Positions 16,880-26,036 of a stretch of 64,000 bases of DNA are shown here, in pieces (position 1 is the first letter of the stretch; each line of letters opens with the position of its first letter). The notes under the pieces are model-generated. The model was not told the DNA's origin and did no database searches. It saw nothing but the letters and a program-made list of their open reading frames with translations. The position numbers were made by a program, and so were the translations under genes. Source of the DNA: Lysinibacillus parviboronicapiens (GTDB taxonomy: Bacteria > Bacillota > Bacilli > Bacillales_A > Planococcaceae); contig NZ_PYWI01000006.1 in the NCBI RefSeq assembly GCF_003049575.1, positions 94,742 through 158,741 on the forward strand, given 5' to 3'.

Positions 16880-18601
16880 TTAAAAATCCTTATATGCTGG
16901 CCTCTTCTTTTGCACTTTAAAGCGTGAAACTTGCGTTTGTAATTCTTCAGCCATTGTCGAGAGAGTAGCTGCAGAAGCGGCCACTTCTTCAATTGTCGCT
17001 AATTGCTCCTCCGAGGAAGAAGCCACATTTTGCAGGTTAGCGGAAGACATTTGTGCGATTGTAGCAATTTCATCGAATGATGCGTATATTTGTTCAGCAC
17101 TCGATGACATCTCCTCGGAAACAGTAGTTGCTTCTTGGATTTGCATAGATACATGCTCAATGAGTTCCACGATTTTAGAAAAGCCTTCTTCTGCCTCTTT
17201 GACAACCTGTATACCAATTTGTACCTCTTGTGTTCCTGTATCCATCACTGTGACTGCACGGTTGGTGTCTTGTTGGATCTCTGAGATGAGCCCTGCAATT
17301 TGTTCAGCTGATTTTTTTGATTGTTCAGCTAATTTTTTAACTTCGTCTGCCACGACTGCAAACCCACGACCATGATCGCCAGCTCGTGCTGCTTCGATTG
17401 CTGCGTTCAATGCTAATAAGTTGGTCTGTTCTGCGATGTCGGTGATAATGCTAATAATATTTCCAATTTCCAACGAATGGCTCCCTAAATTTTTTACAAC
17501 TGTCGCAGATTCAAGTACGGCGGTATTGATGGTATCCATCTGTGTAATAACGCGCTGTAAGGAATCATTGCCTTTGTTTGCCTCTGTATTTGTCTCCATT
17601 GCGAGTTCAGAAACAGCAGCAGTCGTTGCTGCTAATTGCTGGATACCCTTCGTCATTGTTTTCATTGCTTCAGAGCTCTCAGTAGCATTTTTCCCTTGTG
17701 CTTCAGAGCCACTCGCTACTTCTTGAATGGAAGATGTAATTTGCTCTGTTGCTTGAATCGTTTGGTCAGCGCTCGCTGTTAACTCTGCAGCAGAAGCACT
17801 AACTTGTACTGTATTTTGACGCACATTTGTAATTAAGTTCTTTAAATTTTGAGCCATTTGATTAAAGGCAAGGGCTAAATCGCCAACCTCATCACGATTC
17901 TTGATGCGGATTTGCTCAGCTGTTAAATCACCTTCTGCGATTTTCTTCGCAGCTTTTGCCATACCATTGATTGGTCGGGAAATAATGCTTCCCATTACCA
18001 TGGCAATTATCAGACTAATGACAACGGCAAATGCCCCAAGTAAAATCATCTGAAACTTAATCGATTGAATTTCATTTGATGTAGCAGTAATTTTTGATTC
18101 TACAAATTCTTGTTGATAGTTTGAAAGATTTTCCACCCGTTCATCGAATTGTTTGATAATAAGGCGACCCTGTGTGCTATCCAATTTTTCGTATTGTTCG
18201 GTTTGTCCATCGTTTTTTAAAGAAAACATGCGATCTGAGAACTGCTGAACATTTTCTTCACTTTTAATAATGGCCTCTAATAATTCAATAGATTTTTGGG
18301 ACTCGAGTGATGCCATTAAGTCATCAGATTTTTGTTTGAATTCAGCGCGGGATTCTTTATTACTTTGTAGATTTTGCTTATCTCCTAGTAGTAAATAGCC
18401 TCGCATACTTACAATCTCTTGCTTTGCGATAGCTCTGAGCTCTTGAATACTAATAGATTTAGTCGTTTGTTCTTCGAGTAATTCACGGTACGTATTATTT
18501 ACTGAATTCAGCTGTTTAAAGTTTAAACCTATTGTGCCAACTAAAACGAAAATGACAATTAAAAAACCGAGTAATAATTTCTTATAGATAGTAAATCGCA
18601 T
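16880..18601 (-). CDS. Methyl-accepting chemotaxis protein
   Basis: The 573-residue receptor starts at an ATG (18601) preceded by AAAGGA. It has an N-terminal membrane helix (about 8-27), an extracytoplasmic four-helix-bundle type sensor of about 160 residues, a second membrane helix (about 185-208), a HAMP domain, and the MCP signalling hairpin with the tip [21 protein letters not shown]. The ligand cannot be read. It should signal through CheA/CheW. It is monocistronic and not beside che genes. A further start 69 nt upstream adds only an unlikely extension. Confidence 0.92.
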   Translation of the reverse strand: MRFTIYKKLLLGFLIVIFVLVGTIGLNFKQLNSVNNTYRELLEEQTTKSISIQELRAIAKQEIVSMRGYLLLGDKQNLQSNKESRAEFKQKSDDLMASLESQKSIELLEAIIKSEENVQQFSDRMFSLKNDGQTEQYEKLDSTQGRLIIKQFDERVENLSNYQQEFVESKITATSNEIQSIKFQMILLGAFAVVISLIIAMVMGSIISRPINGMAKAAKKIAEGDLTAEQIRIKNRDEVGDLALAFNQMAQNLKNLITNVRQNTVQVSASAAELTASADQTIQATEQITSSIQEVASGSEAQGKNATESSEAMKTMTKGIQQLAATTAAVSELAMETNTEANKGNDSLQRVITQMDTINTAVLESATVVKNLGSHSLEIGNIISIITDIAEQTNLLALNAAIEAARAGDHGRGFAVVADEVKKLAEQSKKSAEQIAGLISEIQQDTNRAVTVMDTGTQEVQIGIQVVKEAEEGFSKIVELIEHVSMQIQEATTVSEEMSSSAEQIYASFDEIATIAQMSSANLQNVASSSEEQLATIEEVAASAATLSTMAEELQTQVSRFKVQKKRPAYKDF

Positions 18602-18848
18602 GTTTGAAAAATCCTTTCTTAGTAGATTAGTAGAAATGTTACAAAAAAATGAAATATGTATATATACCATTTATATCAGATTATATGCAATTTACAAAGT
18701 ATTATGAGTATTTTCATGTTGAATATTATATAAATAAGAGAAGTAAGTTGTAGAAAAATAGAATTTTAGGGAAAATGAATAAAGTGGATATGAAACTTAT
18801 TAAGAGTGTGAAACGTAGAGTCAAATAAGGATAAAACAAGGATGTGGG

Positions 18849-19346
18849 ATGATGCATAGACCGATTTTAAAATTACCTAAGACGAAATATGAAAAGATGT
18901 GGGACTATATTGGTGGTGGGGTATTTGTTGCGTCTATTTTATACATTGTTATAATGTGGGGACAAATACCTGATGAAATCCCAGCACATTTTAATGGTGC
19001 GGGAGAGGTCAATCGCTGGGGGTCTAAAATTGAATTACTTATCCTACCGTTTATGGGGATATTTTTGTGGGTGTTAATGGGGCTACTTGAAAAAGCGCCA
19101 CATATGCATAACTATCCTGCTCGTTTAAACGATAGTAACGTGGAGGCGTTTTATTTAAATAGTCGTAAAATATTAAATGAAGTAAAGAACTTTTGCTTAA
19201 TTTTATTCGCCTTCATCTCCTGCGTAATGGTGCTCATAGCTTTAGAGAAAGTGGAGACATTAGGCTGGTGGTTCCTGCCATTTGTGCTGATTGGAACAGC
19301 ACTGCCGATTGTAAAAGGTTTAATAAATTCTTCAAAAATTAAATAG
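18849..19346 (+). CDS. DUF1648-domain membrane protein
   Basis: This 165-residue protein has membrane segments near residues 22-38, 62-82, 115-133 and 138-155. Between the first two lies PDEIPAHFNGAGEVNRWGSK, the typical DUF1648 motif. DUF1648 proteins include the SdpI-like immunity and sensing proteins, but this one lacks further evidence for that. Two adjacent ATG codons (18849 and 18852) could both serve. It is alone and has its own terminator. Confidence 0.75.
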   Translation: MMHRPILKLPKTKYEKMWDYIGGGVFVASILYIVIMWGQIPDEIPAHFNGAGEVNRWGSKIELLILPFMGIFLWVLMGLLEKAPHMHNYPARLNDSNVEAFYLNSRKILNEVKNFCLILFAFISCVMVLIALEKVETLGWWFLPFVLIGTALPIVKGLINSSKIK

Positions 19347-19404
19347 TAATGTTTTCATAGTGATTTATAATTTTGTGTATGATGTACAGCTTTAGTCACT
19401 GAGG

Positions 19405-19441
19405 TGAGGTGTTTCTATCTTTTGAGACACCTCCCTTTTTT
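19405..19441 (+). terminator. Intrinsic terminator
   Basis: The 10-bp stem GAGGTGTTTC/GAGACACCTC (one wobble) is followed by CCTTTTTT. Confidence 0.85.
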
Positions 19442-19485
19442 GTGATAAATTTAGGATACATGAAATCGAAAGAGGTGCGAAAGAC

Positions 19486-20142
19486 ATGCAAAAGAAATTT
19501 AAACTAAAGGATGGGCTCTCGCTTACTATTTTAAATCAACCGCAGGATATGATATTAGAGGGAATTTCACACTCAGGCGATGCCCCATATGACCGTATCA
19601 TTTCCTTTGTGTTTTCTGTGGATGACATGGTAACTTATTTAGACAGTACGCTCAAGGCTAATGTGCTAGCCGAGCAGGGATATTTATTTTTCGTTTATCC
19701 GAAAAAGGGTAATAAAAAATATCAACAGTTTATTCATCGTGATGAAATTTTCCCAGCGATTCAAGTAGATGAAGAAAAATATATTGTCGGTAGTGATATC
19801 AAATTTGTAAGTCTGATGTCACTCGATGAGACGTTTTCCATTTTAAGCATGAAGCGAGATAGTAAGGCGCGTGGTAAGAAAAAGACAGCAAATAGTCAAT
19901 GTGTGAGTGACTATGAAAGCATGCTTCCACAATTGCGGAAACAGCTTGCTGATAATACGAATGATTTAGCCTTTTATGATGGGCTAACACCGGGGTATCA
20001 AAAGGATTGGGCTCGCTATATTTATAGTGCAAAAAAGGAAGAAACACAGGTAGCCCGTGTGAATGAAATGCGGGAACTTACAAGACAAGGCTTTAAGACG
20101 AAGGAATTATACCGAAAAGCCAAAAGTGAAGAGAAAGCATAA
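19486..20142 (+). CDS. YdeI/OmpD-associated (OmdA) family protein
   Basis: The 218-residue cytoplasmic protein ends in the OmdA/YdeI signature LAFYDGLTPGYQKDWARYIY followed by a basic helix with RVNEMRELTRQG. The N-terminal 130 residues are a DUF1801/DUF1905-like or unknown beta domain (FVFSVDDMVTYLDSTLKA). In Bacteria the family has been linked to bacteriocin protection, but no activity is known. ATG follows AAAGAGGTG. It is monocistronic. Confidence 0.75.
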   Translation: MQKKFKLKDGLSLTILNQPQDMILEGISHSGDAPYDRIISFVFSVDDMVTYLDSTLKANVLAEQGYLFFVYPKKGNKKYQQFIHRDEIFPAIQVDEEKYIVGSDIKFVSLMSLDETFSILSMKRDSKARGKKKTANSQCVSDYESMLPQLRKQLADNTNDLAFYDGLTPGYQKDWARYIYSAKKEETQVARVNEMRELTRQGFKTKELYRKAKSEEKA

Positions 20143-20518
20143 CTTGCTACAAACGAGCGAAAAAAACAATAATGTATGGGGTAATAGCGATTACTCCGAT
20201 ATTTACTTTTTATGTTGTATGGCAAAGTGTTCATAGCTCCTGAAGAAGTTTTAAAAGGTAAAATTGTATTGTCTAAGGGCTAACGATGCTGTCTGTTGTA
20301 GTGCCATGATGAAGTTGGGTTTGCACTATAAATTGGTGTAGCCATGATGAAACTTCTGTTGCGAATATTTTGATCGACTCGTACTTCCACATTGTAAAAA
20401 TAGCTAACAGTGAGTCCATGTTGATTTTAGTCATTCAGGATGTATCAAAACTGCTCAACAACGTTAAATGTTTTGCGCTAATGAATTTGATGTCTATGTT
20501 AAAAAGTGAGGGTAAAGT
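20143..20518. other. Intergenic region without a recognised gene
   Basis: No convincing ORF was found in this 376-bp stretch. It holds a small inverted repeat (GGGGTAATAGCGATTACTCC, about 20177-20196) and two copies of CCATGATGAA (about 20306 and 20341). The promoter of the downstream operon should be in its right part. Confidence 0.5.
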
Positions 20519-20953
20519 ATGAGTACTTATATTGAACAAGTAGATGAAAAATGGCGTGATAGTTTGGCCAAGCTAGTGGAGGTAGTGGAATGTAATTTAC
20601 CAGATGGCTTTGAACGAACAATGTACTATGACATGATAAGCTATGGTGTACCTTTATCGACATATCCGAAAGGTTATCACGTAACCCCAAATACACCACT
20701 CCCCTTTATTAGTCTAGCTGCTCAAAAGCGGCATATAGCTGTATATCATATGGGCATTTATGCAGATAAGGTATTGCTTTCTTGGTTTCAAGATGAATAT
20801 GCAAAGCGTGTACCAACAAAACTGAATATGGGGAAAAGTTGTATTCGTTTTACGAGTATTAAAAATATTCCATATGATTTGATTGGAGAGCTTGTGTCAA
20901 AGATGACACCAGACGAGTGGATTTTGAAATATGAAGGAGAGTTGACCAAATGA
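20519..20953 (+). CDS. DUF1801 (YdhG-like) protein
   Basis: The 144-residue protein contains the DUF1801 pattern: an N-terminal helix pair, MYYDMISYGVP, FISLAAQKRHIAVYHMGI and MGKSCIRFTSIKNIP. It is cytoplasmic, and the biochemical role of the family is unknown. It is the first gene of a tight operon: its last codons overlap the next start (ATGA). Start ATG after GAGGGTAAAGT. Confidence 0.8.
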   Translation: MSTYIEQVDEKWRDSLAKLVEVVECNLPDGFERTMYYDMISYGVPLSTYPKGYHVTPNTPLPFISLAAQKRHIAVYHMGIYADKVLLSWFQDEYAKRVPTKLNMGKSCIRFTSIKNIPYDLIGELVSKMTPDEWILKYEGELTK

Positions 20954-21327
20954 AAAGCGCTACAACATTTTTAATGTTTCAAGGACAGGCAAACAATGCA
21001 ATCGAGCAATATAAACAATGGTTTACGGATTTAACAGTGGAGAGCCTGACTTATATGGAAGATTCTCAGCAAGTTGCAATGGCTGTGCTCGATTTAAAAG
21101 GTCTGAAAATTATGGTGAATGATAGTGTCATTACGCACAATTTTACGTTTACACCCTCGACATCCATTTTTGTAGAATGTGAGACGCTAGAAGAAATCGG
21201 AAGTCTTGCAGCACAAGTATTGGAGGGTGGAAAAGCATTAATGCCACTTGACAATTATGGCTTTTCCAAACAATTTGCCTGGATTGAGGACCGTTTCGGT
21301 GTATCATGGCAATTTACGTATAATTAA
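20950..21327 (+). CDS. PhnB-like VOC-family protein
   Basis: The 125-residue protein has the PhnB/3-demethylubiquinone methyltransferase-like VOC pattern: TTFLMFQGQANNAIEQYKQW at the start, FVECETLEEI in the middle, and DRFGVSWQFTY at the end. It should form a dimer with a small-molecule pocket, but the substrate is unknown. It overlaps the upstream DUF1801 gene by 4 nt, so translation is coupled, and is followed after 18 nt by a deaminase gene. Confidence 0.8.
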   Translation: MKSATTFLMFQGQANNAIEQYKQWFTDLTVESLTYMEDSQQVAMAVLDLKGLKIMVNDSVITHNFTFTPSTSIFVECETLEEIGSLAAQVLEGGKALMPLDNYGFSKQFAWIEDRFGVSWQFTYN

Positions 21328-21345
21328 ATATAAGGAGGAGTATAT

Positions 21346-21798
21346 ATGAATAAGTGGATGGAGCGTGCTATAGGGCTGGCGCTTGCAAACGTTGCACAGG
21401 GTGGACAACCATTTGGAGCTATATTAGTTAAAGATGGCGAAATCATTGGCGAAGGCGTCAATGAACTACACCTACGTCCAGATAGCACAGGGCATGCAGA
21501 ATTATTAGCTTTACGACGTGCACAGGAAAAACTAGGTACTATAGATTTGCGTGGTACGGTAATGTATGCAAGTGGTGCGCCCTGCCCCATGTGCTTTGGC
21601 GCAATGGCCATGGCAGGCGTAGATAAGGCCTATTTTGCCAATTCACTAGCAGATGCACTAGCTGTTGGTTTAGGCCGCTCAAGTGAGGTATATGCTGATT
21701 TACAAAAAGCGGAAGCAGAACGAGCATTTCAAATGATACATTTACCAGTAGAGGATGATGAGAAAAATCCGATGCATGTTTGGTATAAAAAAGCGTAA
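21346..21798 (+). CDS. Nucleoside/guanine deaminase-family protein
   Basis: The 150-residue zinc deaminase has HAE (His50, Glu52) and PCPMC (Cys80, Cys83), the cytidine/deoxycytidylate deaminase-like zinc site. Length and the C-terminal tail (NPMHVWYKKA) resemble B. subtilis GuaD-type enzymes rather than TadA, but the exact base cannot be fixed. ATG follows AAGGAGGAG. It lies in the 20519-22801 operon with no purine genes nearby. Confidence 0.82.
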   Translation: MNKWMERAIGLALANVAQGGQPFGAILVKDGEIIGEGVNELHLRPDSTGHAELLALRRAQEKLGTIDLRGTVMYASGAPCPMCFGAMAMAGVDKAYFANSLADALAVGLGRSSEVYADLQKAEAERAFQMIHLPVEDDEKNPMHVWYKKA

Positions 21799-21820
21799 TA
21801 ACGTAAAAGGAGAATAAGGT

Positions 21821-22801
21821 ATGGCAGTAAATTTAGTGAAGCACGACATTAAATATGCAGAAGCGATGCATGCATTATCTTCAATGCCACAGGTGAGAGA
21901 TGCACTTGGGTTACCTGCTGGCAAAGTAGAAGATACCATTAATTTTATTAAACGAGAATGTATAGATGAAGAAGAGGGGAAGACCGTCCCTCGTGTTGTA
22001 TTGAATGAGGAAGGACAAGTTATTGGTGTGACAGCATTGATGTTTATAGATCATGCGAAAAAGAGCTGTCATATTGGTTCATGGCTTGGCTATGAATTTT
22101 GGGGTAAGGGCTATAATCTAGAGGCCAAAAAAGCAATACTAGAAATTGCGTTTTATGAATTAGGGCTAAAGCGTGTTTTTGCAGGAGCGAGAAAGGTCAA
22201 TATTCGCTCACAAAAGGCGCAAGAAAAGTTACCGTTTATCCGTTTAGGTGTAGAGCAAGATTTTCCACATGAGCACAAGTGGTTAGAGGTAAAGGAAAAA
22301 CAACCATGTGTTCTAAATGTCTTTGAACGTGAGGATTTTGTTCGTTACAGTACTTCTTTAGAGTTAGTAGAAGGATCGCGAGAAAGCTATTTGCCACTGT
22401 TATTAATTGCGGATGAAAGTGAAGAAGCTGTTCGCCAATATATGAATGATGGTGATTTATATGAGATTAAATGCGGTGAAAAATTGGCTGGAGTTGCCTT
22501 GCTTCTTGCACAGTCAACCACAACGATTGAATTAAAAAATATCGCTATTAAACCAGAGTTTCAAGGTAGAGGTATTGGTAAGGTAGCGTTGCAAAAAATT
22601 AGTACTGTTAGTAAATCACAAGGTTATAAAAATGTAATAGTAGGGACTGCCAATTCTAGCATTGATAATATTGCTTTTTATCAAAAGTCTGGTTTTCGTA
22701 TGGAAACAATTGAAAAGGATTTTTTCAGTAGTTATGCAGAGCCAATCTATGAAAATGGTATACGTGCCTTAGATATGATTATGTTTTCAAAGGCGCTATA
22801 G
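21821..22801 (+). CDS. Double GNAT acetyltransferase
   Basis: The 326-residue protein joins two GNAT domains. Residues 1-150 are RimJ/RimL-like (GSWLGYEFWGKGYNLEAKKA). Residues about 185-326 hold a second domain with the acetyl-CoA loop KPEFQGRGIGKVALQK and YQKSGF near the end. Targets are unknown. ATG follows AAGGAGAATAAG. It is the last gene of the operon and is followed by a terminator. Confidence 0.82.
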   Translation: MAVNLVKHDIKYAEAMHALSSMPQVRDALGLPAGKVEDTINFIKRECIDEEEGKTVPRVVLNEEGQVIGVTALMFIDHAKKSCHIGSWLGYEFWGKGYNLEAKKAILEIAFYELGLKRVFAGARKVNIRSQKAQEKLPFIRLGVEQDFPHEHKWLEVKEKQPCVLNVFEREDFVRYSTSLELVEGSRESYLPLLLIADESEEAVRQYMNDGDLYEIKCGEKLAGVALLLAQSTTTIELKNIAIKPEFQGRGIGKVALQKISTVSKSQGYKNVIVGTANSSIDNIAFYQKSGFRMETIEKDFFSSYAEPIYENGIRALDMIMFSKAL

Positions 22802-22807
22802 ATCGAG

Positions 22808-22836
22808 ATCGAGGCGAAACATTCCTCGATTTTTTA
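22808..22836 (+). terminator. Terminator of the 20519-22801 operon
   Basis: The stem ATCGAGG/CCTCGAT with a 9-nt loop is followed by TTTTTAT just after the stop. Confidence 0.8.
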
Positions 22837-22958
22837 TGTTGTCGTGCATACTAGTTCAAGCTGTGAAAAAGACGAGTAAAATCCACAGGGCAAAGGCTAT
22901 AGTGCGACGATGTCCTAATAACCGTAAGTTAATATTAATAACAGTCAGCAACATAAAA

Positions 22959-22997
22959 AGAAATACCCGTCCAACTTTTGGTTGAGCGGGTATTTCT
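22959..22997 (-). terminator. Terminator of nsrR
   Basis: On the minus strand an 11-bp stem (AGAAATACCCG/CGGGTATTTCT) overlapping the nsrR stop codon is followed by TTTTATG. Confidence 0.75.
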
Positions 22998-23433
22998 ATT
23001 TGCCTAGCAGTAAAGCCATCAATTTTTCTTTAGAATGTAAAAAATCATCGAGTGAATAGCGATCTAGTACAGCTAAATAAGCTTGTAATGCTTCATATAG
23101 GACGCCCTTTAGCTGACATTCAGGAGCTATTTTACAGAGGTTATTTTCTTTATCGAAGCATTCCACCAAATGAAAATCTTCTTCTGTATGACGAACGATT
23201 TCACCGATTGTTAACGTCTTTGGATCGATTGCTAGACGTATACCGCCACCGCGTCCGCGGATTGTTTCGATGTAACCAAGCTGCCCAAGCTGGTGTGTCA
23301 CCTTCATTAAATGATTTTTTGATATATTATAGGCATCGGAAATTTCTTGAATAGTTGATAGTTGACCGTCTTCCTTCGCTCCTAGATAAATGAGTGTCCG
23401 AAGAGAGTAATCTGTGTATAAAGTTAATCGCAT
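22996..23433 (-). CDS. nsrR: Rrf2-family NO-sensing repressor NsrR
   Basis: The 145-residue protein has an N-terminal winged helix (ISDAYNISKNHLMKV recognition region) and three Cys (92, 100 and 106) in the spacing typical of Fe-S Rrf2 regulators. MRLTLYTDYSLRTLIYL at the start and RGRGGGIRLA in the wing are NsrR-like. It should bind an Fe-S cluster and release DNA on reaction with nitric oxide. It is divergent from hmp, its classic target, and palindromic operators lie between them. Confidence 0.92.
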   Translation of the reverse strand: MRLTLYTDYSLRTLIYLGAKEDGQLSTIQEISDAYNISKNHLMKVTHQLGQLGYIETIRGRGGGIRLAIDPKTLTIGEIVRHTEEDFHLVECFDKENNLCKIAPECQLKGVLYEALQAYLAVLDRYSLDDFLHSKEKLMALLLGK

Positions 23434-23515
23434 TAGAACACCCTACTTTCTAAAGTTCATAAATAATTATAGCATTTTCATCTATTCCATAGTAATCCGA
23501 ATGCTTGTTGAAAAG

Positions 23516-23532
23516 ATGTATTTAAAATACAT
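23516..23532. promoter_or_regulatory. NsrR operator candidate 1
   Basis: ATGTATTTAAAATACAT is a near-perfect 17-bp palindrome matching the B. subtilis NsrR-type site (ATRTATYTTAAATACAT-like). It lies between nsrR and hmp. Confidence 0.8.
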
Positions 23533-23555
23533 TAATTATGTCTATTTTGTTAAAG

Positions 23556-23570
23556 ATGTATTTTATATAT
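23556..23570. promoter_or_regulatory. NsrR operator candidate 2 (partial)
   Basis: ATGTATTTTATATAT repeats the left half of the first site with a weaker right half, 40 bp downstream and closer to the hmp start. Confidence 0.5.
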
Positions 23571-23624
23571 TGCTTTAAGAAAATGAAAGCGTTATATTGT
23601 AATCACGAAAGGATGGTATGCGAT

Positions 23625-24791
23625 ATGTTAAAACAAGAAACAGTACAAATTATTAAAGCGACAGTTCCGGTATTAGAAGTTCATGGTGTGGCAATTACAA
23701 AGACGTTTTACAAAAATATGTTTCAGGCTCATCCGGAATTATTAAATATTTTTAATCACACGAACCAAGAACAAGGGCGTCAACAAACAGCATTAGCAAA
23801 CACGGTGTATGCGGCAGCTGTTCATATTGAAAATTTACAGGCGATTTTACCAGCAGTTATGTTAATTGCTCATAAACACCGTAGTTTAGGTATTTTACCT
23901 GAGCATTACCCAATTGTAGGGGAACACTTATTAAAAGCAATTAAAGAAGTCCTTGGAGATGCAGCAACAGACGATATTATTAATGCATGGGCTGAAGCGT
24001 ACGGCATGATTGCAGATATATTCATTCAAGTTGAAGAAGAGTTATATCAAAAATCAGAAGTAAATGGTGGATGGCGTTTATTCAAACCATTAAAAGTAGC
24101 TAAAAAAGAAGTTGAAAGTGACCTAGTAACTTCTCTTTATTTTGTGAATGAGGATGGCTCACCACTACCAGCTTACGAGCCAGGTCAATACATTAGTATC
24201 CGAGTGAAAGTACCTGGGGAAGAATATTTAATGAACCGTCAATATACACTTTCACAAGCAACAGCAGAACAGGGTTATCGTATATCTGTAAAACGTGAAA
24301 GTGATCATACACCAAATGGCAAAGTATCAAACTTTATTCACGACGTTTTACAAGTGGGTGATTTAGTAGACGTAAGTGTTCCAGCAGGTCTATTTGTTCT
24401 AGAAGAAACATCTACACCAATCACATTCGTAAGTGGAGGTATTGGCGTTACACCACTAAATAGTATGCTTCAATCTCTAAAAGATGATGCGGCAAATGAA
24501 GTGAACTTTATTCAATGTGCGCGTAATGAGAACGTAATAGCATTTAGTGATGACATTCAAGAAAAAATAAATACCCTTCCTAATGCAACATATACAGCTT
24601 TATACTCTGATGAAGACAAGCTCATTACAAAAGAGTTATTGGCTGAAAGCATAGCGAATAATACGGACGTATATGTATGTGGCCCAACTGGATTTATGGA
24701 AGCGGTTATTAAAAACTTACATGAAATTGGCGTAGCAGACGAAAAAATTCACTATGAATTCTTTGGTCCAGCAATGCAATTAGCAAAATAA
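23625..24791 (+). CDS. hmp: Flavohaemoprotein (nitric oxide dioxygenase)
   Basis: The 388-residue enzyme has a globin domain (1-138, proximal His85 in [10 protein letters not shown]), an FAD domain with RQYTLS and an NAD domain with [12 protein letters not shown] and [11 protein letters not shown]. It turns NO and oxygen into nitrate with NADH. I chose the ATG at 23625 because it aligns with the B. subtilis Hmp N-terminus; the upstream in-frame extension (from 23538) covers the operator region. The NsrR gene and operators next to it show NO-responsive control. Confidence 0.95.
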   Translation: MLKQETVQIIKATVPVLEVHGVAITKTFYKNMFQAHPELLNIFNHTNQEQGRQQTALANTVYAAAVHIENLQAILPAVMLIAHKHRSLGILPEHYPIVGEHLLKAIKEVLGDAATDDIINAWAEAYGMIADIFIQVEEELYQKSEVNGGWRLFKPLKVAKKEVESDLVTSLYFVNEDGSPLPAYEPGQYISIRVKVPGEEYLMNRQYTLSQATAEQGYRISVKRESDHTPNGKVSNFIHDVLQVGDLVDVSVPAGLFVLEETSTPITFVSGGIGVTPLNSMLQSLKDDAANEVNFIQCARNENVIAFSDDIQEKINTLPNATYTALYSDEDKLITKELLAESIANNTDVYVCGPTGFMEAVIKNLHEIGVADEKIHYEFFGPAMQLAK

Positions 24792-24801
24792 TAAGGATTT
24801 C

Positions 24802-24841
24802 CCTGTTACGAGCGTTTTTGACGCTTGTAACAGGTTTTTTT
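24802..24841 (+). terminator. Terminator of hmp
   Basis: A 13-bp stem (CCTGTTACGAGCG/CGCTTGTAACAGG) is followed by TTTTTT. Confidence 0.88.
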
Positions 24842-24930
24842 ATTTTAAAGATCTGTGTTAGAAGCTGAGGCGGATAGAAGTAAGGAAATGACGGATAGAA
24901 CTCACAAATTAACGGCTAGCTTATATATGC

Positions 24931-24959
24931 TTGACAATATACCTAATGGGGTATATTAT
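24931..24959 (+). promoter_or_regulatory. Promoter of cstR and the sulfur operon
   Basis: TTGACA (24931-24936), a 17-bp spacer and TATTAT (24954-24959). The spacer holds the palindrome ATACCT-AATG-GGGTAT (24939-24954), so a bound CstR-type repressor would block polymerase directly. Confidence 0.85.
24939..24954. promoter_or_regulatory. CstR operator candidate 1
   Basis: ATACCT-AATG-GGGTAT fits the CsoR/CstR-family operator shape (ATACC and GGTAT half-sites around a short spacer). It overlaps the cstR promoter, as expected for autoregulation. Confidence 0.85.
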
Positions 24960-25010
24960 GAATCGTGTAAGCAAGATGCGATTTTGATTTGGAAGGAGGC
25001 GTGCACAAGA

Positions 25011-25271
25011 ATGGCGTATAATGCAAAAACAGCAAACCGAGTGAAGAGAATGGAAGGTCAATTGCGTGGGATTTTGCGGATGATGGAACATGGGCAACAT
25101 TGTAAAGATGTTATTACACAGCTATCTGCCGTACGTTCAGCAGTTGATCGAACTATTGGAGTGATTGTTAGCGAGAATTTGTTGAATTGTGTAGCGACCG
25201 CTGAAGGAGATTCAGAAAAAATGAATACTGCTATTCAAGAAGCAATGGATTTAGTCGTGAAAAGTAGGTAA
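25011..25271 (+). CDS. cstR: CstR-type persulfide-sensing repressor (CsoR family)
   Basis: The 86-residue protein is a CsoR/FrmR-fold tetramer-forming regulator with RVKRMEGQLRGI at the start. Its only Cys are Cys31 and Cys60, exactly the pair of S. aureus CstR, and position 56 is Asn where copper-binding CsoR has His. This argues for sensing of per/polysulfides by di- or trisulfide bond formation, not copper. I chose the ATG at 25011 after AAGGAGG; the frame opens upstream but without a site. It heads an operon of sulfurtransferases. It also matches the position of yrkD in the B. subtilis yrk cluster. Confidence 0.92.
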   Translation: MAYNAKTANRVKRMEGQLRGILRMMEHGQHCKDVITQLSAVRSAVDRTIGVIVSENLLNCVATAEGDSEKMNTAIQEAMDLVVKSR

Positions 25272-25278
25272 ATAATAT

Positions 25279-25294
25279 ATACCCTTTATAGTAT
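25279..25294. promoter_or_regulatory. CstR operator candidate 2 (degenerate)
   Basis: ATACCC-TTTA-TAGTAT, with two mismatches in the right half, lies between cstR and the first rhodanese gene. Confidence 0.5.
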
Positions 25295-25315
25295 GTGGTT
25301 AGGAGGAATTATCAC

Positions 25316-25657
25316 TTGGAAACATGGATTATCATTGCTATTGTTATTGCTTTTTTAGTATGGAGGATGAAGCCGACGAAAGGTGTTCAGTCAATATCAG
25401 TAGCACAATTAAAAAATATGTTGGATGATAAGGATAAAGTATTTGTGGATGTGCGAACGCCAGCTGAATACAAGCGAGGGAATATTCAGCAATTCAAAAA
25501 TATCCCACTTGGCTCCAGCTTTGACAAACTACCACAAGACAAAGAAATTGTAGTCATATGTCAAAGTGGTATGCGTAGTAGTCAAGCGTGTAAACAACTA
25601 AAGAAACAAGGATTCGAGCGTGTAACAAATGTCCGTGGCGGCATGAACGCTTACTAG
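25316..25657 (+). CDS. Membrane-anchored rhodanese
   Basis: I chose the TTG at 25316 because AGGAGG lies 9 nt upstream. The 113-residue protein has one N-terminal membrane helix (residues 3-16, IIIAIVIAFLVW) and a single rhodanese domain (25-113) with catalytic Cys82 in ICQSGMRSS. The Arg after the Cys loop is present. The short positively charged stretch after the helix (RMKPTK) suggests the domain faces the cytoplasm, where it could receive persulfide sulfur near the membrane. Its stop codon overlaps the ribosome binding site of the next gene. Confidence 0.85.
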   Translation: METWIIIAIVIAFLVWRMKPTKGVQSISVAQLKNMLDDKDKVFVDVRTPAEYKRGNIQQFKNIPLGSSFDKLPQDKEIVVICQSGMRSSQACKQLKKQGFERVTNVRGGMNAY

Positions 25658-25669
25658 GAGGGCAATAGA

Positions 25670-25966
25670 GTGAAAGAAATTGCGGCGAAAGAAGTTCAAC
25701 AAGCATTAGAGCAAGGGCAAGCTATCAAACTAATTGATGTACGTGAAGTAAATGAAGTGGCGTCTGGGCATATTCCGGGCATCATTCATATTCCTTTGGG
25801 TTTATTGGAATTTCGATTACACGAGTTAAAGAAAAATGAACCGTATATTATGGTTTGTCGTTCAAGTGCTCGGAGTGCTCAGGCCACACAATATTTAGCA
25901 GATCGAGGTTTTGATGTCACAAATATGCTTGGTGGCATGCTTGCCTGGGAAGGCGAAGTGCAGTAA
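25670..25966 (+). CDS. Single-domain rhodanese sulfurtransferase
   Basis: The 98-residue cytoplasmic rhodanese has LIDVRE, GHIPGIIHIPLG and catalytic Cys63 in MVCRSSARS. It should move sulfane sulfur between low-molecular thiols and proteins. GTG start with AGGAGGG 7 nt upstream, directly after the membrane rhodanese. The six-residue active-site loop is of the thiosulfate/persulfide type. Confidence 0.9.
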   Translation: MKEIAAKEVQQALEQGQAIKLIDVREVNEVASGHIPGIIHIPLGLLEFRLHELKKNEPYIMVCRSSARSAQATQYLADRGFDVTNMLGGMLAWEGEVQ

Positions 25967-26008
25967 GCGATTTTATTAGCCTCTGTCTATATTTTTTTAC
26001 TAAAAATA

Positions 26009-26024
26009 ATACCCTTATAGGTAT
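26009..26024. promoter_or_regulatory. CstR operator candidate 3
   Basis: ATACCC-TTAT-AGGTAT is nearly perfect and sits just before the AAGGAGG of the TusA-rhodanese gene. An internal promoter would be needed for it to act as a classical operator. Confidence 0.7.
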
Positions 26025-26036
26025 AAGGAGGAAGTT

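Noticed and set aside
23583..23598. CcpA cre site (TGAAAGCGTTAT) upstream of hmp
   Set aside because: Only half of the cre pattern is present; the right half does not match.
23538..23624. Longer N-terminus of Hmp
   Set aside because: It would place an operator in the coding sequence and does not fit the family N-terminus.
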